64,000 bases of DNA from Ephydatia muelleri (Eukaryota > Porifera > Demospongiae > Spongillida > Spongillidae). The notes below the pieces were generated by a model. It saw nothing but the letters and a program-made list of their open reading frames with translations, had not been told where the DNA came from and did not search any database. Made by a program: the position numbers and the translations under genes. The stretch covers positions 8,474,020-8,538,019 of the forward strand of contig JABACO010000001.1 in NCBI GenBank assembly GCA_013339895.1. The letters are read 5' to 3'. Shown piece by piece: positions 1 to 12,760 of the stretch (positions within the stretch are counted from its first letter, which is position 1; each line of letters starts with the position of its first letter).

Positions 1-56
1 CACTTAAAGTGTCATGTAGCCTACACTCTAACGATTCAATCGTAGTAGTGCACTTG

Positions 57-98
<42 letters not shown>

Positions 99-1412
99 AT
101 GTGGGACACTGTGAGTGTACATGTTTTTCCTGAGATGCACTGTTTTTTGTATTTCTTTTGTTTTTTTGTTTTTGTTTTTGTAAGTGCAAAAGAAAGAACC
201 TAAAACAAAATGTATGGTTTGGACAACACTTTTTCAGTCTGTGTAGTGGCAGTTCAATATGACGTCCATTTAGGCAAGTTATATTTTATTGGCATCTATC
301 CTTTGAATACAACCTCTGAGCCATAATGAGGCAAATAGTAATTTAACAAATATTGTGTAAGTTATTATTATTTTTCATAATTATTTACAAATTATTGAAA
401 TTCATATACAACACTCTACGCACACAATATTAAACCTTTGATCTCTAGAGAGAAGATAAAACAAGCCTCCTATAAATATTCAGTATGGTCAACATTGCTG
501 TGTATAACTCAGCAAGCTGATTGTCATGATCAAATAAAGTGCACAAGATAGTAGTTATCTAAACATACATGTACAACAAGGACCAATAGCTAGATGTTGC
601 ATGATCATAGTGTACGCATGGAGGCCTTGTCTGAAAGGAGTAACCATGCAGAAATGTAGATAGCATCTAGGCAGTCATGTATTTATAATACTGCAACTAA
701 TAAAAATCCTGGTCTCCATACTGAACTGACCTGTACATACTATACGCACAGCACATTATTTACAACAATACAAAATGATGACATAGCACAAAGCAATTAA
801 AAAGGCCGGTTCCTGACAGCTACCTGTCCATGAGTATCTTGCTCTTATATATAACATTAATTTCACCTCCATATGTCTCATATTACATAATGATGAAGTT
901 ACACATACATGACATGATTCTAAATGGTTACAAACGCTACATGTATCCAATATTTTACACTCATTCTAGCATTGTTGGCCCCTTCATCAATCGACCAGTT
1001 AGCAATAATTGTGTTACAAAACCACTGTTTATAATGCTATTGCATTCACTGTGCATTCCTTCTATGTGTGTCACTATTATTTCATCTTCTCAACCACTAT
1101 CGATCTGTATCTGGGGACTGACAATATTATAATATGTTTTGCACCCACATTTATTGTTGTAGGTTCTTCCATCATTTTCACTTTGCGTTGCTTCTCTGTG
1201 TACTGACATCTCATATTGGTATGTGACATTGCACAGAACGTTCATTTTACATTTACATTAAAACCAAACTCGTTAGGATACAGCTCCTTTATTGTTGCTC
1301 CATCTAATTACTCTACTTGTTTGGGATCAATTGCCACTTTCAGATGTGTGGTAAATGTAACTGCTACTAAATGGTAAATGTAGCTGTGTGGTAAATGTAA
1401 CTGGTACTCTGG
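1..1412 (+). pseudogene. 5' remnant of a duplicated Ig-receptor gene
   Basis: This stretch is a diverged copy of about 5012-6470. Both begin with the same upstream text (ACTTAAAGTGTC..GTAGCCTACACTC), a GT microsatellite, shared 5' non-coding sequence, and then the start of the same Ig-domain exon (from about 1275, matching about 6360). The Ig exon copy stops being coding after some 100 bases. At about 1412 the sequence changes to a word (TTTTGAATTAATGATAGCACAATGC) that recurs at about 12170-12195, downstream of the intact receptor. This suggests that the upstream paralogue lost its body by an internal deletion. No usable reading frame remains. Confidence 0.7.
61..97. repeat. (GT)n microsatellite
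   Basis: Uninterrupted GT dinucleotides. The paralogous position near 5065-5090 carries a shorter, interrupted version. Confidence 0.95.
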
Positions 1413-1462
1413 AATATTTTGAATTAACATTTTGAATTAATGATAGCACAATGCGTGCTCGT

Positions 1463-1499
1463 GTGGTTAGACAATGCCTATTAGGCATTGTCTAACCAC
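1463..1499. repeat. perfect 16-bp hairpin
   Basis: GTGGTTAGACAATGCC is followed by a 5-nt loop (TATTA) and its exact reverse complement. It lies about 50 bp beyond the breakpoint of the receptor remnant and may mark a foldback insertion or a rearrangement junction. Confidence 0.85.
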
Positions 1500-3480
1500 A
1501 ATTATGGCCTGTTATCTGGAGGGGCAGCCAAGCTCCAGGTTAAAACTGTCAGAGATTGAGCACCAGGGGGGCTGTGATATACTTTATTGTGGCCACTCTG
1601 GCAGAGAGGTGAACCGTTTACCCTCAAGTACTTCAATCAGGTGGGCTAGTGAAATAGGAGCAACATCTGTCAAAATTTTAAACTTGGTACATGTGTCATT
1701 TAATGTGGACACAATATTTGGGATCGTTTCGGTGTCAAAAAGTGACTTAAGGTATTGATTATGAATTGTAAGTACACGCAACAGAAATGTAATGCTTACG
1801 TTCAAATGGATGGCTAATTAAAAATTCTGAGCTTTACAACTCTATGTCAGATACTTCAATACTCAGTGCGTAAGAAACAATATGTAGAGGAGACAAATCT
1901 TGAAAAAGCATGCGTTAGGTCCTTTTTGCGGAACGATGTCATACATGTATGTAATTATTAACCTCAAAATGTAGAGAAATGTCATCAATCCTCTACACAT
2001 TAGTCTGTCTCTCTACCATTTATGCTTCTACCTCCTCCTTCCCAACCTCCTATATGCTCAGCTGTTCAAACCTTGCATCAAGAATTGTCCTCTTCCCCTC
2101 CAAAGACCTTGAGTAGAAGCTAGTATCATGCCTTATGTGTTGGCAGTGGCAAAACAACTTAATGTATCAATTTATGTACAACATCAGACCCTTTTTAGTT
2201 TTATGTTCTTATTGATAAATGACCACGTTTGTGTGTGACTGAAGGAATTGTGTAACACATTCATGACAATCTATTAAATTTCTTTCACCATTGTACCACG
2301 TGTTTGTAGTATCCAGTCTATCGCTAGCATACATACTGAAGACGGTTCAGATAGCAGCACAATATATAATTTGCTTACTTTAGATAAGAATACCAACAAG
2401 TAGACATAATTCTGTAGTCCGAGCCAGTTTGACCCGCAAATCCAGTTCAATACCCTAACCTAGTTAGGAACTGGTTTAGAACTGCATGCTCCGAACAATG
2501 CACACATGATGGGCACTGCACAATGGGCATACATTATGGCACCTAAATATATAATGTGCCTTGGGATTAAGTCCCCTGCATGTCTGAGCCATTGAAGTGA
2601 TGATTGGTCCGCCCATTTGCATAATATACATGTGTCTGCTCAGTTGACTGTTAGGAAAACAATGACTATATGTACTAAATGGGATAGTGATCACAATCAC
2701 AATGATTTTTCCATTATCAGCTGAGTGTAGAGCTTTGACAGTTTCAAGTCCTGTTGCATTTCTAATGGTTTAATTACAATGCTGTGCTGCATCATTAAAA
2801 ACTTTTCACATACACTGTAGCTCTCCAATACATTGTAGAGTTAAACACTTCATATCTATAATAGTAAAACATGCGCTGTAAGATGGCAACAGTACTAGTG
2901 GTGTAGCTCCTGCAGCCAAATGTGTACTGATTCGTAAACAAGATCTCCCTACCTTCCCTGGGTGGGGGAGGGAGAATCGAGATTGAGGACCGTGCAGTTC
3001 CTACACTCTTCACAGAGCTGGTTAATAGATTGCAAGCTGTGAAAGGAGAGAGGAAGAACTAAGAGGAGAAGGGAGTTTGGGGGAAGGTTAGACCCCATGG
3101 TTGAGGAAGGCGGGCTATGGTTGGGAGCAAGTAACTAGATAATGCATACACACACACATGCATGCCAAGGATATACAGATTTTTTGTGAGCAGAGATTAC
3201 ATAAAGTTAACAAGCTTTCAGACCAAGAAGTTCTAGAGCAGGTGGAGGCGAGAGGAATGGTAGAGGGGAGGGAGATAGAGAGGGACAAAGGTATATGTTT
3301 ATTTTGGTGAGGTGTGGTCCACATGTCATGCTCCTATGTGTATGGTACTTAAATCTTATCATTTGTCCAGAGGCTCTGTCATCATAGGATCTGACTACCA
3401 TAAAGGAATAAAACAAGGGGTGAAGTTTTATGTCATGGAAATTCACTCATACACTGACATAATACATGTATCATTACACG
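1500..3480. other. no gene recognised
   Basis: Short open frames occur on both strands (for example 1584-1805 on the minus strand), but none has a recognisable domain, a run of consistent exons or a family resemblance. The sequence is non-repetitive and AT-rich, with a purine-rich patch near 3040-3110. Confidence 0.5.
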
Positions 3481-3499
3481 GCTGTGTTCACTTTCACAT

Positions 3500-3646
3500 T
3501 CACACACACAACACACACACACGACACACACAGACACATTGCGTACACAGACACACACACAATCAATATATACACAAATACCAACACACAGTCACACATC
3601 CACACACCGACAGGCACCGACACACACGGACACCAACATACACGCA

Positions 3647-3692
<46 letters not shown>

Positions 3693-3742
3693 CACACAGA
3701 CAGACCGACACATGCAGACACCAACATACACACAGACACACA

Positions 3743-3776
<34 letters not shown>

Positions 3777-3875
3777 AAGACAGGCACTGACACACACAGA
3801 CACAACACATGAAACACACACACAGACACACACATGCACACTGACACACAATACACACACAGACACACTAATCCC
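3500..3875. repeat. CA-rich satellite-like tract
   Basis: About 375 bp of imperfect (CA)n with interspersed GACA/CACC words. The long His/Thr-rich and Cys/Val-rich frames read from both strands here are products of the repeat, not genes. Confidence 0.95.
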
Positions 3876-4200
3876 GGCTAGTATAATCTTAGCAGACAAT
3901 TTTAAACGTAAATTATATAGCGATGCATCACTTTGATTTCCGGTTCTGCGTAATTTAAACTTTATCATCAATAAAATACCATGCCAGTCATTCGCTCATG
4001 CAGAAACTCTAACATGTCTGCATGTCTATACGGTGAGTGTGTGCATGTGTGTCTCCTGAGTCGGTCGCGGGGTGAATGGGGGAGGGGAGAAGGTAATCCG
4101 AAAGCGGACCGAAAATGTTATCTATAGGATGAATTGTCCGTAAGGGGACAGCGAATCTTAGGATAGTAGTCCGGCGGACAAGTACAAACTATCCTATTAC

Positions 4201-4238
4201 ATCATAGATATTAGAATGAATTCTATAATATCTATGAT
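4201..4238. repeat. 13-bp inverted repeat
   Basis: ATCATAGATATTA and its exact complement are separated by 12 nt. The wider 4080-4300 stretch is rich in short inverted words (GTCCG/CGGAC, GGTCGACC). Confidence 0.7.
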
Positions 4239-6325
4239 TACACCGGTCAACCAAAATCTGGTCGACCGGCTTTAAAGCGGGTCAGAAGTCCATATCCTCA
4301 CAACAATGTTACGCTCATTATGCACGTAGCTCATAGACATTATGATTGGTGCTATTTTAATTGTTTACATTATGCAAATAGCAAACTACGTACCCGGATG
4401 TATCACTTTTGTCCGTATTACTATCTGCCGCAGTCGCGAAATGACGACGGTTAAATTCATTACAGCCGTACAGGCGACACTTCGATGCTTCAAAAGATGG
4501 TAAGTAATGGCCTGTTCTCTTCACTTCCTTTATCTTCAGACTATTTGTGCGGCTTTTAAGCGTTTACTGTACACATTATAAATCAGTAATGAATAAAAAG
4601 AATAATGGTTTCAATTAGCGGCCTGATACCTGATACAGTTTTGTGCATATGGGAGGCTTTACTATTGTTGGAATGCACTGACTATGATAGCACTTGGAAC
4701 ATTAAACGAAAACACGATTGCATTCATGTCGGTCAAACAATCTAATGATTTGTATATTAAAACATCAGACTAGAAACAGTTGGGCATGCCCTAGCGATTA
4801 TCTGTGGAATGCGCTGGTCACCTCATTGTCATTGCAGACAAGTCGAATTCCGTCACGCTATGAGTCACAATATTTTAATTTAGCCACGTCCATTATATTG
4901 GTTAGCAGTGTGCTGACCATTTCGTGATGGGCCGCATATTGTCGTTTGAAGCTCTATTCTACGATGTCAATGGATTAGGTGAGGCAACTGTTTTTTATTA
5001 CGATACATCATACTTAAAGTGTCGAGTAGCCTACACTCTAACGATTCAATCGTAGTAGTGCACTTGTGTGTGTGTGTACGTGTGTGTGTTAGTGTGGGTG
5101 TACATAATTTCTTCCTGCGAATTGTTTGTTATTTGTTTTAGTTTTTGTAAGTGCAAAAGAAAGTACCTACAACAAAATATACGGTTTGGACATCACCTTT
5201 TCAGTGTGTATAGTGGCAGTTCAATATGACGTCCGTTTATAGGCATGTTTTATTTTATTTGCATCTATCCTTTGAATACTACCTCTGAGACAAATAGTTG
5301 AGTAAAATGTAACAAAATTGTGTAAGCTATTAAACCTTTGATCTCTGGAGAGAAGATAAAACAAGCGTCTTATAAATATTCAGTATGGTCAACATTGCTG
5401 TGTACATGTATAACTCAACAAGCTGATAGATCAAATAAAGTACACAAGATAGTATACATGTATTTATCTAAACATACATGTACAACAAGGACGTACTCCA
5501 CTTACAATCATCCAACAACACTCCATTCATGTTCTTGCTAAATGCATATTAAATTTCCCATCAGTACGATTGCGTAATGCTCTAATTCCTATACATACTC
5601 AAACTAAACGCACATACTTGCTTGAAGTGGGTGAGAAGTCTGACATTCTCCTTGTTGCATGATCATGGTGTATGCATGGAGGCCTTGAATAAAAAAGGTT
5701 CCTGACAGTCAGCTGCCTTGCAAACAGCAGGCACCTTGCTCCATCGTGAAAAGTAGAGAACACTATAGCGAAGCCTTTCTGTGTACCAATTACAGATTAT
5801 TGTCACCTTTAGTCTCATTACTAAATGACGACATTACAAATACATTACTAGTTTGACCTGATTCTCATTGGTTTCAAAAGCTACATGTTTCATTTTACAT
5901 TGATATTTTACACACATTTCTTGCAGTGCTCCCTCGGCCCCTTCATCAATCGAATGGTTAGCAATAACTGTTACTAAACCACTGTTATAAAGCAATAACT
6001 GTTACAAAAACCACTGTTTATAAATTGTTGCATTCACATGCATTCACTGTGCATTGTATTTGTATTTGTTAATCATTCCAAAACCACTGTTTATAAATGC
6101 AGGTTTATGTTGCATTCACATGCATTCACTGTGCATTGTTTCAACATGTGTTTTTAAATCTGTGTCCCTATTATTTCTTCTTCATAACCACTCTCTGTAT
6201 CTGGTGACTAACGACAATAATAATAAGTCATTGCAACCGCAATTATTATTGTAGGTTTTCGCATTTTCACTTCGCGTTGCTTCTCTGTTTACTGACATCT
6301 CATATTGGTATGTGACAATGCACAG

Positions 6326-9300
6326 AAATTGCCTCTTTCATTTACATTCAAACCAAACATGTCAGGATCCAGCTCCTTTATTGTTGCTCCATCTAATTAC
6401 TCTACATGTTTGGGATCCAATGCAACTTTCAGCTGTGTGGTAAATGTAACTGGTACTCTGGAATGGACAATCAATGGACAACACACTTCAGTATACAACA
6501 TTAGCAACCCTGCTGTGTATCCGCTGACACCTGCAGGTGCTCAGACTACTCTAATCGTTCCTGGTGACTATGAATTGGATGGAATTGCAATTGTATGCAG
6601 CTACTCTGTTTTACAAGGTGCACCAGTATACAGCATGTCAGCCTTCTTGACAGTGCAAGGTAATGTAAGATCAGCAATACATATTAATATTGCCTTTCAA
6701 TTATCAGGACCAACTGTAAATCTGACATCCATTTCTCTGAATACAACTTTTTTTAAACTGTCTTGGGCATTTCTTAAGCCGAAGATTTTGCAATTCGAAG
6801 TCTTAAATATAGTCAACATTGGAAATGAAAATGGTTCTGTATTCAGTATATCAGTGCAATATCCTGAAGTAATCATTGCTATTCCTGACCTATGCACTCA
6901 ATACATGGCTACAATTGTGCCTCAGTGTCTGAGCATAAATCCTTTAGACCTCAGTGTGCAAGCCTTGACTGGAAGTAAGGATAATTTAAAAAAAAAGTGA
7001 TGATTTTCATGGATTAAGTTAGGGATCATGTTTGCAATTGTTTTTGAAAACAAACAGCATCTCCACTGCAAGTATCTGAGGAAATGATCACTTTAATCTT
7101 CACATCAAGTCCAGATGTTAACGTCAGTTTAAGCATTGTGAGTAGCATTTTAAATGTACATGTACGATCAGAATATTCAGATTTTGTTTAGGTATGGCAA
7201 TAGCTGTAGTAATACAATTATGAATATTACTCCATAGTATTTTTAATTTTAGTTGACTAATCATTTATGGTACGCATTGCGCTTGCAAAAATTTTAAATA
7301 GCAATTTCAGTACTTATGTGGAACCAAGTAGCATTTCCATATTGCATGTAGACTGAATTTTCCATAGCTAGTCTGTGAGACTTGCAACCAATCTTTATTG
7401 CACTTCACTTGACCTCCTGAAATCCCCATATATAAATAAGAAGCATGTGCATGTGCTGTTCAGTGTACATACATGTAGCCATTTCATTCGTACAAACGAC
7501 ACAGTATAACATAATGTAATTCCTCGGTGTAGCTTCAACCAGGAGTGTGCTACTACACTGTTGTGGCAGCTGCAGGAACTGAAGTGTTTAAATTCCCACC
7601 AATGAAGGCACTTCCGTCATTGGAAGGATGGTCAACAATTGTAGTTCCCTTGCCACAAAACATGCATGTTACACTTACCATCACTGCGAGTAACGTCTTT
7701 GGGGAAGTAAACACTACCTACGCCATCAGTAAGCAATTGAATTTTCATTATACATCTATTCATAACAATGCTAATATAGGTACCTTTGATGTCCTTGACG
7801 TATATATGAACACTTCATTTGGTGGCGCATTGTGTAGCTTCCATAATGGATCCCTTGCCATTGGCTGCTTATTAGTGCTTACTAATGCAGCTAATCGTAC
7901 AGAAGCATACACCATGACAATCAAAAGGTTTTCAAGCTCACCTTTGAATGTAATACCCTGTAAAACTCATTCTTCCTGTGGAGTATTAAGTGTGGAAGTT
8001 TTTATAGTTGAAGCATTTGACATTGAACGTGATGGTACTATATCCTCATTACCAGCAGTAGTTAAGAACATGACCTTCTGCAATCCTTCAATTGATTCAC
8101 CTGGTATGTGCCAATTTATGCATTAAAGTAACTATGTATGTTTCTTTCTTTTTTTATCCACTTTACTTAAGTCGAATGCCACCTATTTTCACAGTAAATT
8201 AGTGATGAATAGATGGTAATTGTGATACTGTCCATTAACTCTGATTTCTGCAACAAAGTTTCAAGGTGTGACAGCAGTATGTAACTTGTGGTTTCAATCA
8301 TTTTGGGGAGGGTTGAGTAATGTATAAGAAAACATAATGCAAACTGCGTCAAATGCGTTGTCTTTGTTCAGTCTGACGAATTATAAATTAATAATTTGCA
8401 CGCAATTACTAGCACACTGATATGCAAATGTAATTGATAATGAGCTGCATTAATTGTAATCTATATCGGTAAAAATGGCACGCACTGTATCATCCTAACC
8501 TGAGTTTTTATTAAACAAGACGGGGTGTTTTTAATATAACTGTAACCTTCATAAAGCATGGTGATTCTGGTACTGACATCACAGATTTTGTATTATCACC
8601 TAACGTTAATCGAATTCATTGATGATCTGAGTCACACAAAATAAATCATGCACCCGCTGTAGGCAGCAAAAAGTGAATTGTAGGGTTACAATGCGGGGAG
8701 TGCTGCATGAACGAAGTAAATGAATGAAGCTTACATGCCTATGATCTCTGCTTACATGCACTACTTTTGCGCTTAAAATCCTAAGGTACAAGCATGCTTT
8801 TATACTTGAGGTTGGGTCAAATATCGATCTGGTTTTGAGCTTATTGGTACATGCTTGTAATTTTCATTAAGTATACCCTCTTTTTAAACAAGTAATTACA
8901 AATATTCTCTATGTAAAATTGGTGGTATATAGGATTTGAAGGCAATGGTTGTGTAAAAAGCAAGGAAACAACTTTATAAGAGGTGTACACTTATTGAAAA
9001 TTGCCGATAAGCTCAAAACCTCATTTTATTTGAGGAGGCTACTTACAACAGTAACGTTAATATCGTTCAGTATACACAGCCACCTGCAGCCCTGATATGG
9101 CAATGTGCTAATAACTAGGATTCACACTATTGTACACATTGGATATATTTGATATATACACGTCCGTGCATGCAGGTATAGGTGCACATTACACTGGGAC
9201 TGTATGTGCGGAGGCTTTGACAAAAACATAAATATAGCTGCATTTTAAGATAAAGCAAAATATGAAACAAAGAAAAATCCGGACGGGAAGCATTTGGAAT

Positions 9301-9634
9301 GGTCTAATACTAATGTAGATCTCTCTGCCTTTCAGCTCCATCTGTACTGGCAGCTAACACGTGTAAAGTTGCTGCGGTTGGTTCATCCATTAGTACAGCT
9401 GTTGGTGTGTCAGTCTCTGTCACCTTTGTGGTGTCTTTCTCTATGGGAGTGTTGGTGGCTTCTGTTCTCTGCTACATTTCAAGAAAGTCCATAATGTCAG
9501 CAGACAAACGTAGACCTCATGCTGGTCATGTCACTGTGTATGATGAGGTGGGCACTAATAAGAAGATGAAATGTGATGTCATGGAGATGAATGAAAACAC
9601 CGCATATGGATATCATGTTACGCAGAACCATTAG
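6326..9634 (+). CDS. Ig/FN3-like single-pass membrane receptor, sponge type
   Basis: Six GT-AG exons join cleanly: about 6326-6659, 6708-6974, 7058-7137, 7533-7728, 7780-8103 and 9336-9634. The first encodes an Ig-like domain (paired cysteines in STCLGSNATFSC and IAIVCSY, a Trp in TLEWTING, many NxS/T sites). The next exons look like FN3-type beta domains (SNVFGEVNTTY is a typical FN3 end). The last exon encodes a linker, a transmembrane helix rich in Val/Ser near 9395-9470 ending in LCYISRK, and a cytoplasmic tail of about 45 residues with VTVYDEVG and NENTAYGYH, possible phosphotyrosine and NPxY-like docking sites. A signal-peptide exon must lie upstream but was not identified. It is probably a cell-surface recognition or adhesion receptor; the ligand is unknown. 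Neighbours are its own partial duplicates, so the locus is evolving by tandem duplication. Confidence 0.82.
8831..9020. mobile_element. 190-bp MITE in a receptor intron
   Basis: The ends are GGTTTTGAGCTTATTGG and CCGATAAGCTCAAAACC, a 17-bp terminal inverted repeat with one mismatch. The interior is non-coding and partly complementary (ATTAAGTATACC against GTGTACACTTATTG). No clear target duplication is visible. It sits in the last intron of the receptor. Confidence 0.7.
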
Positions 9635-10240
9635 AATAGCCAGATTTGACAGGATAATTTTTTGTTTGTTATTCATTTTTGTATTCAAAAGATTTATGTG
9701 TAGTCAAAATAGATGCCATCAAGTGTACATATTAACCTTTGCAAAAATGTTTGTCTAATCCGAAAGCTGGTCTAAGGTTGGGTATAGGTAAGCCAGAAGG
9801 TAATGACCTAGTAGCAGTTTCTAATGAACAACGAAATTTCCAGAGTTATGTGGGGAGTGAGGGATATGTAAATAAGTAGGACTTCTGCACAGCTTTACTA
9901 AGGCCTGTCTGTAACACTGGGACAGGCAACTGTGATTGGCTGCTTGGGTGATGACAGTTGGTCACCTAGACAATGGGAAAGAGAGGACAACAGCAGTCAG
10001 AGGACAGTATGTTGCTCCTTCCTGATTCTGCTATCATCATTATGTCATCTGCACCCATAATGTAAGTGGCTAATATCATTGTTCGGTTAATCTATTATCC
10101 CTCCTAGCTTTCTATCAAATTGCTTTGCTGACACTCCAGCACACTGAATCTAGTTCAGATTTCGAGCCATGTGCATAGGTCCCTTTCAGAGCATATTGTA
10201 CATGTGCGTCATACATAATGTAGGTCTCACTGTGTTTCAG

Positions 10241-10546
10241 GGCCAGCTGTACTGGCAACTGGCACACATACAGCTACTACAGTTGGCTCATCCCTTGGTA
10301 CAGCTGTTGTGTCAGTTTGTGTCACCTTTGTGGTGTCCTTAGTGTTTGGGGCTTCTGTTCACTGCTACACTTGAAGAAGGTCTTACAGTGTACATGTCAT
10401 TAGACAAACATAGGCCACATGCTGGTCAGGCCATTGTGTACAATGAAATGAGCACTAATAAGAAGATGAAATGTGATGTTATGGCTATAAATGCTAACAC
10501 TGCATATGGATATCATTTTACATCAAACCAGTATAGCTTTTCGTAA
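10241..10546 (+). pseudogene. duplicated receptor membrane/tail exon
   Basis: After a good acceptor (TGTGTTTCAG) this exon is a clear copy of the receptor's last exon at 9336-9634 and keeps the same entry phase. It encodes PAVLATGTHTATTVGSS, a Val-rich membrane helix, and then a stop right after the helix (HCYT*). The tail text (NANTAYGYH) persists in a different frame beyond it. It may be a dead duplicate, or an alternative 3' exon giving a tail-less receptor isoform; the sequence alone cannot decide. Confidence 0.75.
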
Positions 10547-10834
10547 TCTTATTTTTAGTTAGTATTCAAAAGATTTATTATCTTATTTACCACTGAGCAC
10601 TCCTTCTTGACCCTAAAAAGCATAGTATTTTACCTATTTCATGGAACATACTGATTATAATGATATGTTTCCTGTCACCAGCTGATAACAGCTGGGAGAT
10701 TATGTCGTTTTTCTTGTTGTTGTTTTATTTACAATTACAATATCAATAAAAGCGCAATAATATGAGCACATAATACTACAAACCTAGACACAAAGAGTCA
10801 TTATCAGTTATCAATATGACGACGATCTAGTTGG

Positions 10835-11065
10835 AACCCTACCCAAAGTGTGTTGAGTTTGGGTGGACCTGTGTTCCATTGGCTGGGGAAACATATGAGA
10901 ATTGGGGTAGGTAGGTCCAAGAGAGGCTAGCCCTTCTTCTTGCTGGAGGCCACAGTGTGCCTAAATCAAAGACAGCAGCTGACATCTATGGCCGTTTAAA
11001 CCTGACCCTAATGAGATCTGTGGCCATCCTGGCTAGGGGTGTAATTAGGTTGTGCATATGCTTCA
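10835..11065 (+). mobile_element. LINE 3' end fragment
   Basis: Reads as KCVEFGWTCVPLAGETYENW, then one stop, then a segment ending in ARGV. It matches the terminal segment seen in the longer LINE at 40.8-42.1 kb (ALGW..LAVDSYGAWG). It is a 5'-truncated, non-coding copy. Confidence 0.75.
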
Positions 11066-11774
11066 CAAAATCAAAAATAATAAATCATCATTAGAGTAGC
11101 TCATTATTAACCAGTTGTAGCTTAACTTATGTATTTTCAGTGTATGTGTTTGTTGTGTGTGTGTGTTGTGTGTGTGTGTGTGTAAGGGTGGTGGCAACAT
11201 CAAAGTTCTGTCATGACCAAAAATTAACTATAATGTTTATTTTCTTATTTTTTGAGTGCATGTATATGACTGTGTGTGACTAGGTGAGCACTCCCATGTC
11301 TTATATGTATGTGTGTCTGTCCTTCAACAAGGCTTAGTGATTTGGCAAAGTCATGTGTGATTATTTGCCATTTCTGTACTCAGGTTGCATAGAATCCATG
11401 ACTAAAGGACTGAATTTTAGACATTTCAACTCTCAGATACCCTCTACTAAAGCATATAACGAAGTGCATATGAACAAGCCTTGTGGCTTGTTGTCATGAT
11501 CATATTATCAGTGTTGCAGCCGAGCATTCATAAAACAATCTTATACAAACTTAAATACTGACTGCATATGAGGGATTGAAGTATATCACCCTGCGAATGA
11601 AGGTCGTATACACAAGACAATCGAAGATGTAGAACTCTATTCAGGAAATGTGATCCAGAGAACTTGAGCTATTTTAAAGGGTTAAATAGCACGCTCGAGT
11701 GCGATTAGCTGGTGGAAAGCAGTCTACAACAATGCAGCATTTGAAAACTAGCTGACATGAGTGTTCTGTCATCT
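11066..11774. other. no gene; short GT repeat
   Basis: Contains an interrupted (GT)n tract at about 11145-11185 and unremarkable AT-rich sequence. I see no exon or repeat family here. Confidence 0.5.
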
Positions 11775-12140
11775 GACCCCTGTATTACTATGTGTTCTTG
11801 CATGTACGTTGTGGATACAAAGTGTGTATACATGTACATGATTGAAGTTTTTGAGATGTGTCTTGCGGGTGTGGTGTGCAGTGTACTGAAGGCATTTCAG
11901 GGATGTTGAAAAGGGGGTAAGAAAAGATACAAGTATAATTAATGAACTGGTAATTAATGTGGAGCCGCCATAGTTGCTACAACAGTCACATCTCCATTGC
12001 CACTGCATTTTGTATTAACTTAGAACAACAGGCCAAGGGTCAGATAGGAATCTGGTTTTTAATAATTGAATCATTTGTGTATACATTGGTGATCTTACAT
12101 ATTGTACATACACACCATATAGGTACACGTACACATGTTT
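11775..12140 (+). repeat. dispersed repeat B, copy 1
   Basis: About 365 bp clearly related to 54475-54850. Shared words include GTTGTGGATACAAA, TTGAGATGTGTCT, GAAGGCATTTCAGGG and AATGTGGAGCC. There is no coding potential and no terminal repeats were recognised, so the class is unknown. Confidence 0.8.
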
Positions 12141-12199
12141 AATTTGCAACAGAAGGCAAGGAATGAAGTATTTTGAATTAATGATAGCACAATGCAGAA

Positions 12200-12760
12200 G
12201 TTCAGCAAATATGAATTGTGTTCAGATGTAAAGATAAATCATACTTTAATGTGACATAACATTGTAGGACAACTTTTAAAAGATTAAAGAATTTATAATG
12301 CACTGACCTTAATTAAAGGTTGCAAAATTTGGATTTTATTCCTCAATAAGATCAAACTTGAAAACACTATAAACCACAACATTTTCAATGGACTTGAATT
12401 TTAATAAATCACTATTACATAATTTTAATCAAATGGTGGCTTTTACTTCATTTCACAGTGGATTTACTAACAATGCTTATCTAATACTGGTATCTGAATA
12501 CATTTTGAATGAATGACGTTCAATTTTGTACAACTTATTATTGAATATGGTCACTTGAAATTAATTCAGTTCTACTGGATATTCATATCTTGAGTATCAA
12601 AGTTAACTAGCTCTAATTATAATATTGATTACTGTTGATGCTAGAGGGCTTTGAATTGTGGATTGATGAGGGTTTTGATATAATTACTTAACCAGTTATG
12701 ATGCATATGAAAGAAATCAAATTATTAATTAATTTCAAACCTGTGCAATGTTATTTTAAA
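12200..12760 (+). repeat. AT-rich dispersed repeat C, copy 1
   Basis: Related to 35440-35990 (same orientation) and to 63240-63800 (opposite orientation). Diagnostic shared text includes ATCAAATGRTGG near the middle, CTTCATTTCA, and AGGGCTTTGAA followed by TGAGGGTT. It is non-coding and about 550 bp. The class is unknown; a non-autonomous transposon is possible. Confidence 0.8.

Noticed and set aside
3312-3971. Long overlapping His/Thr-rich and Cys/Val-rich open frames
   Set aside because: They are translations of a CA/GT repeat in several frames; there is no start context, domain or splice structure.
4441-4499. Possible first exon MTTVKFITAVQATLRCFKR with a GTAAGT donor
   Set aside because: Attractive start and splice site, but no downstream exon in a matching phase could be tied to it and it does not look like the receptor's signal peptide.
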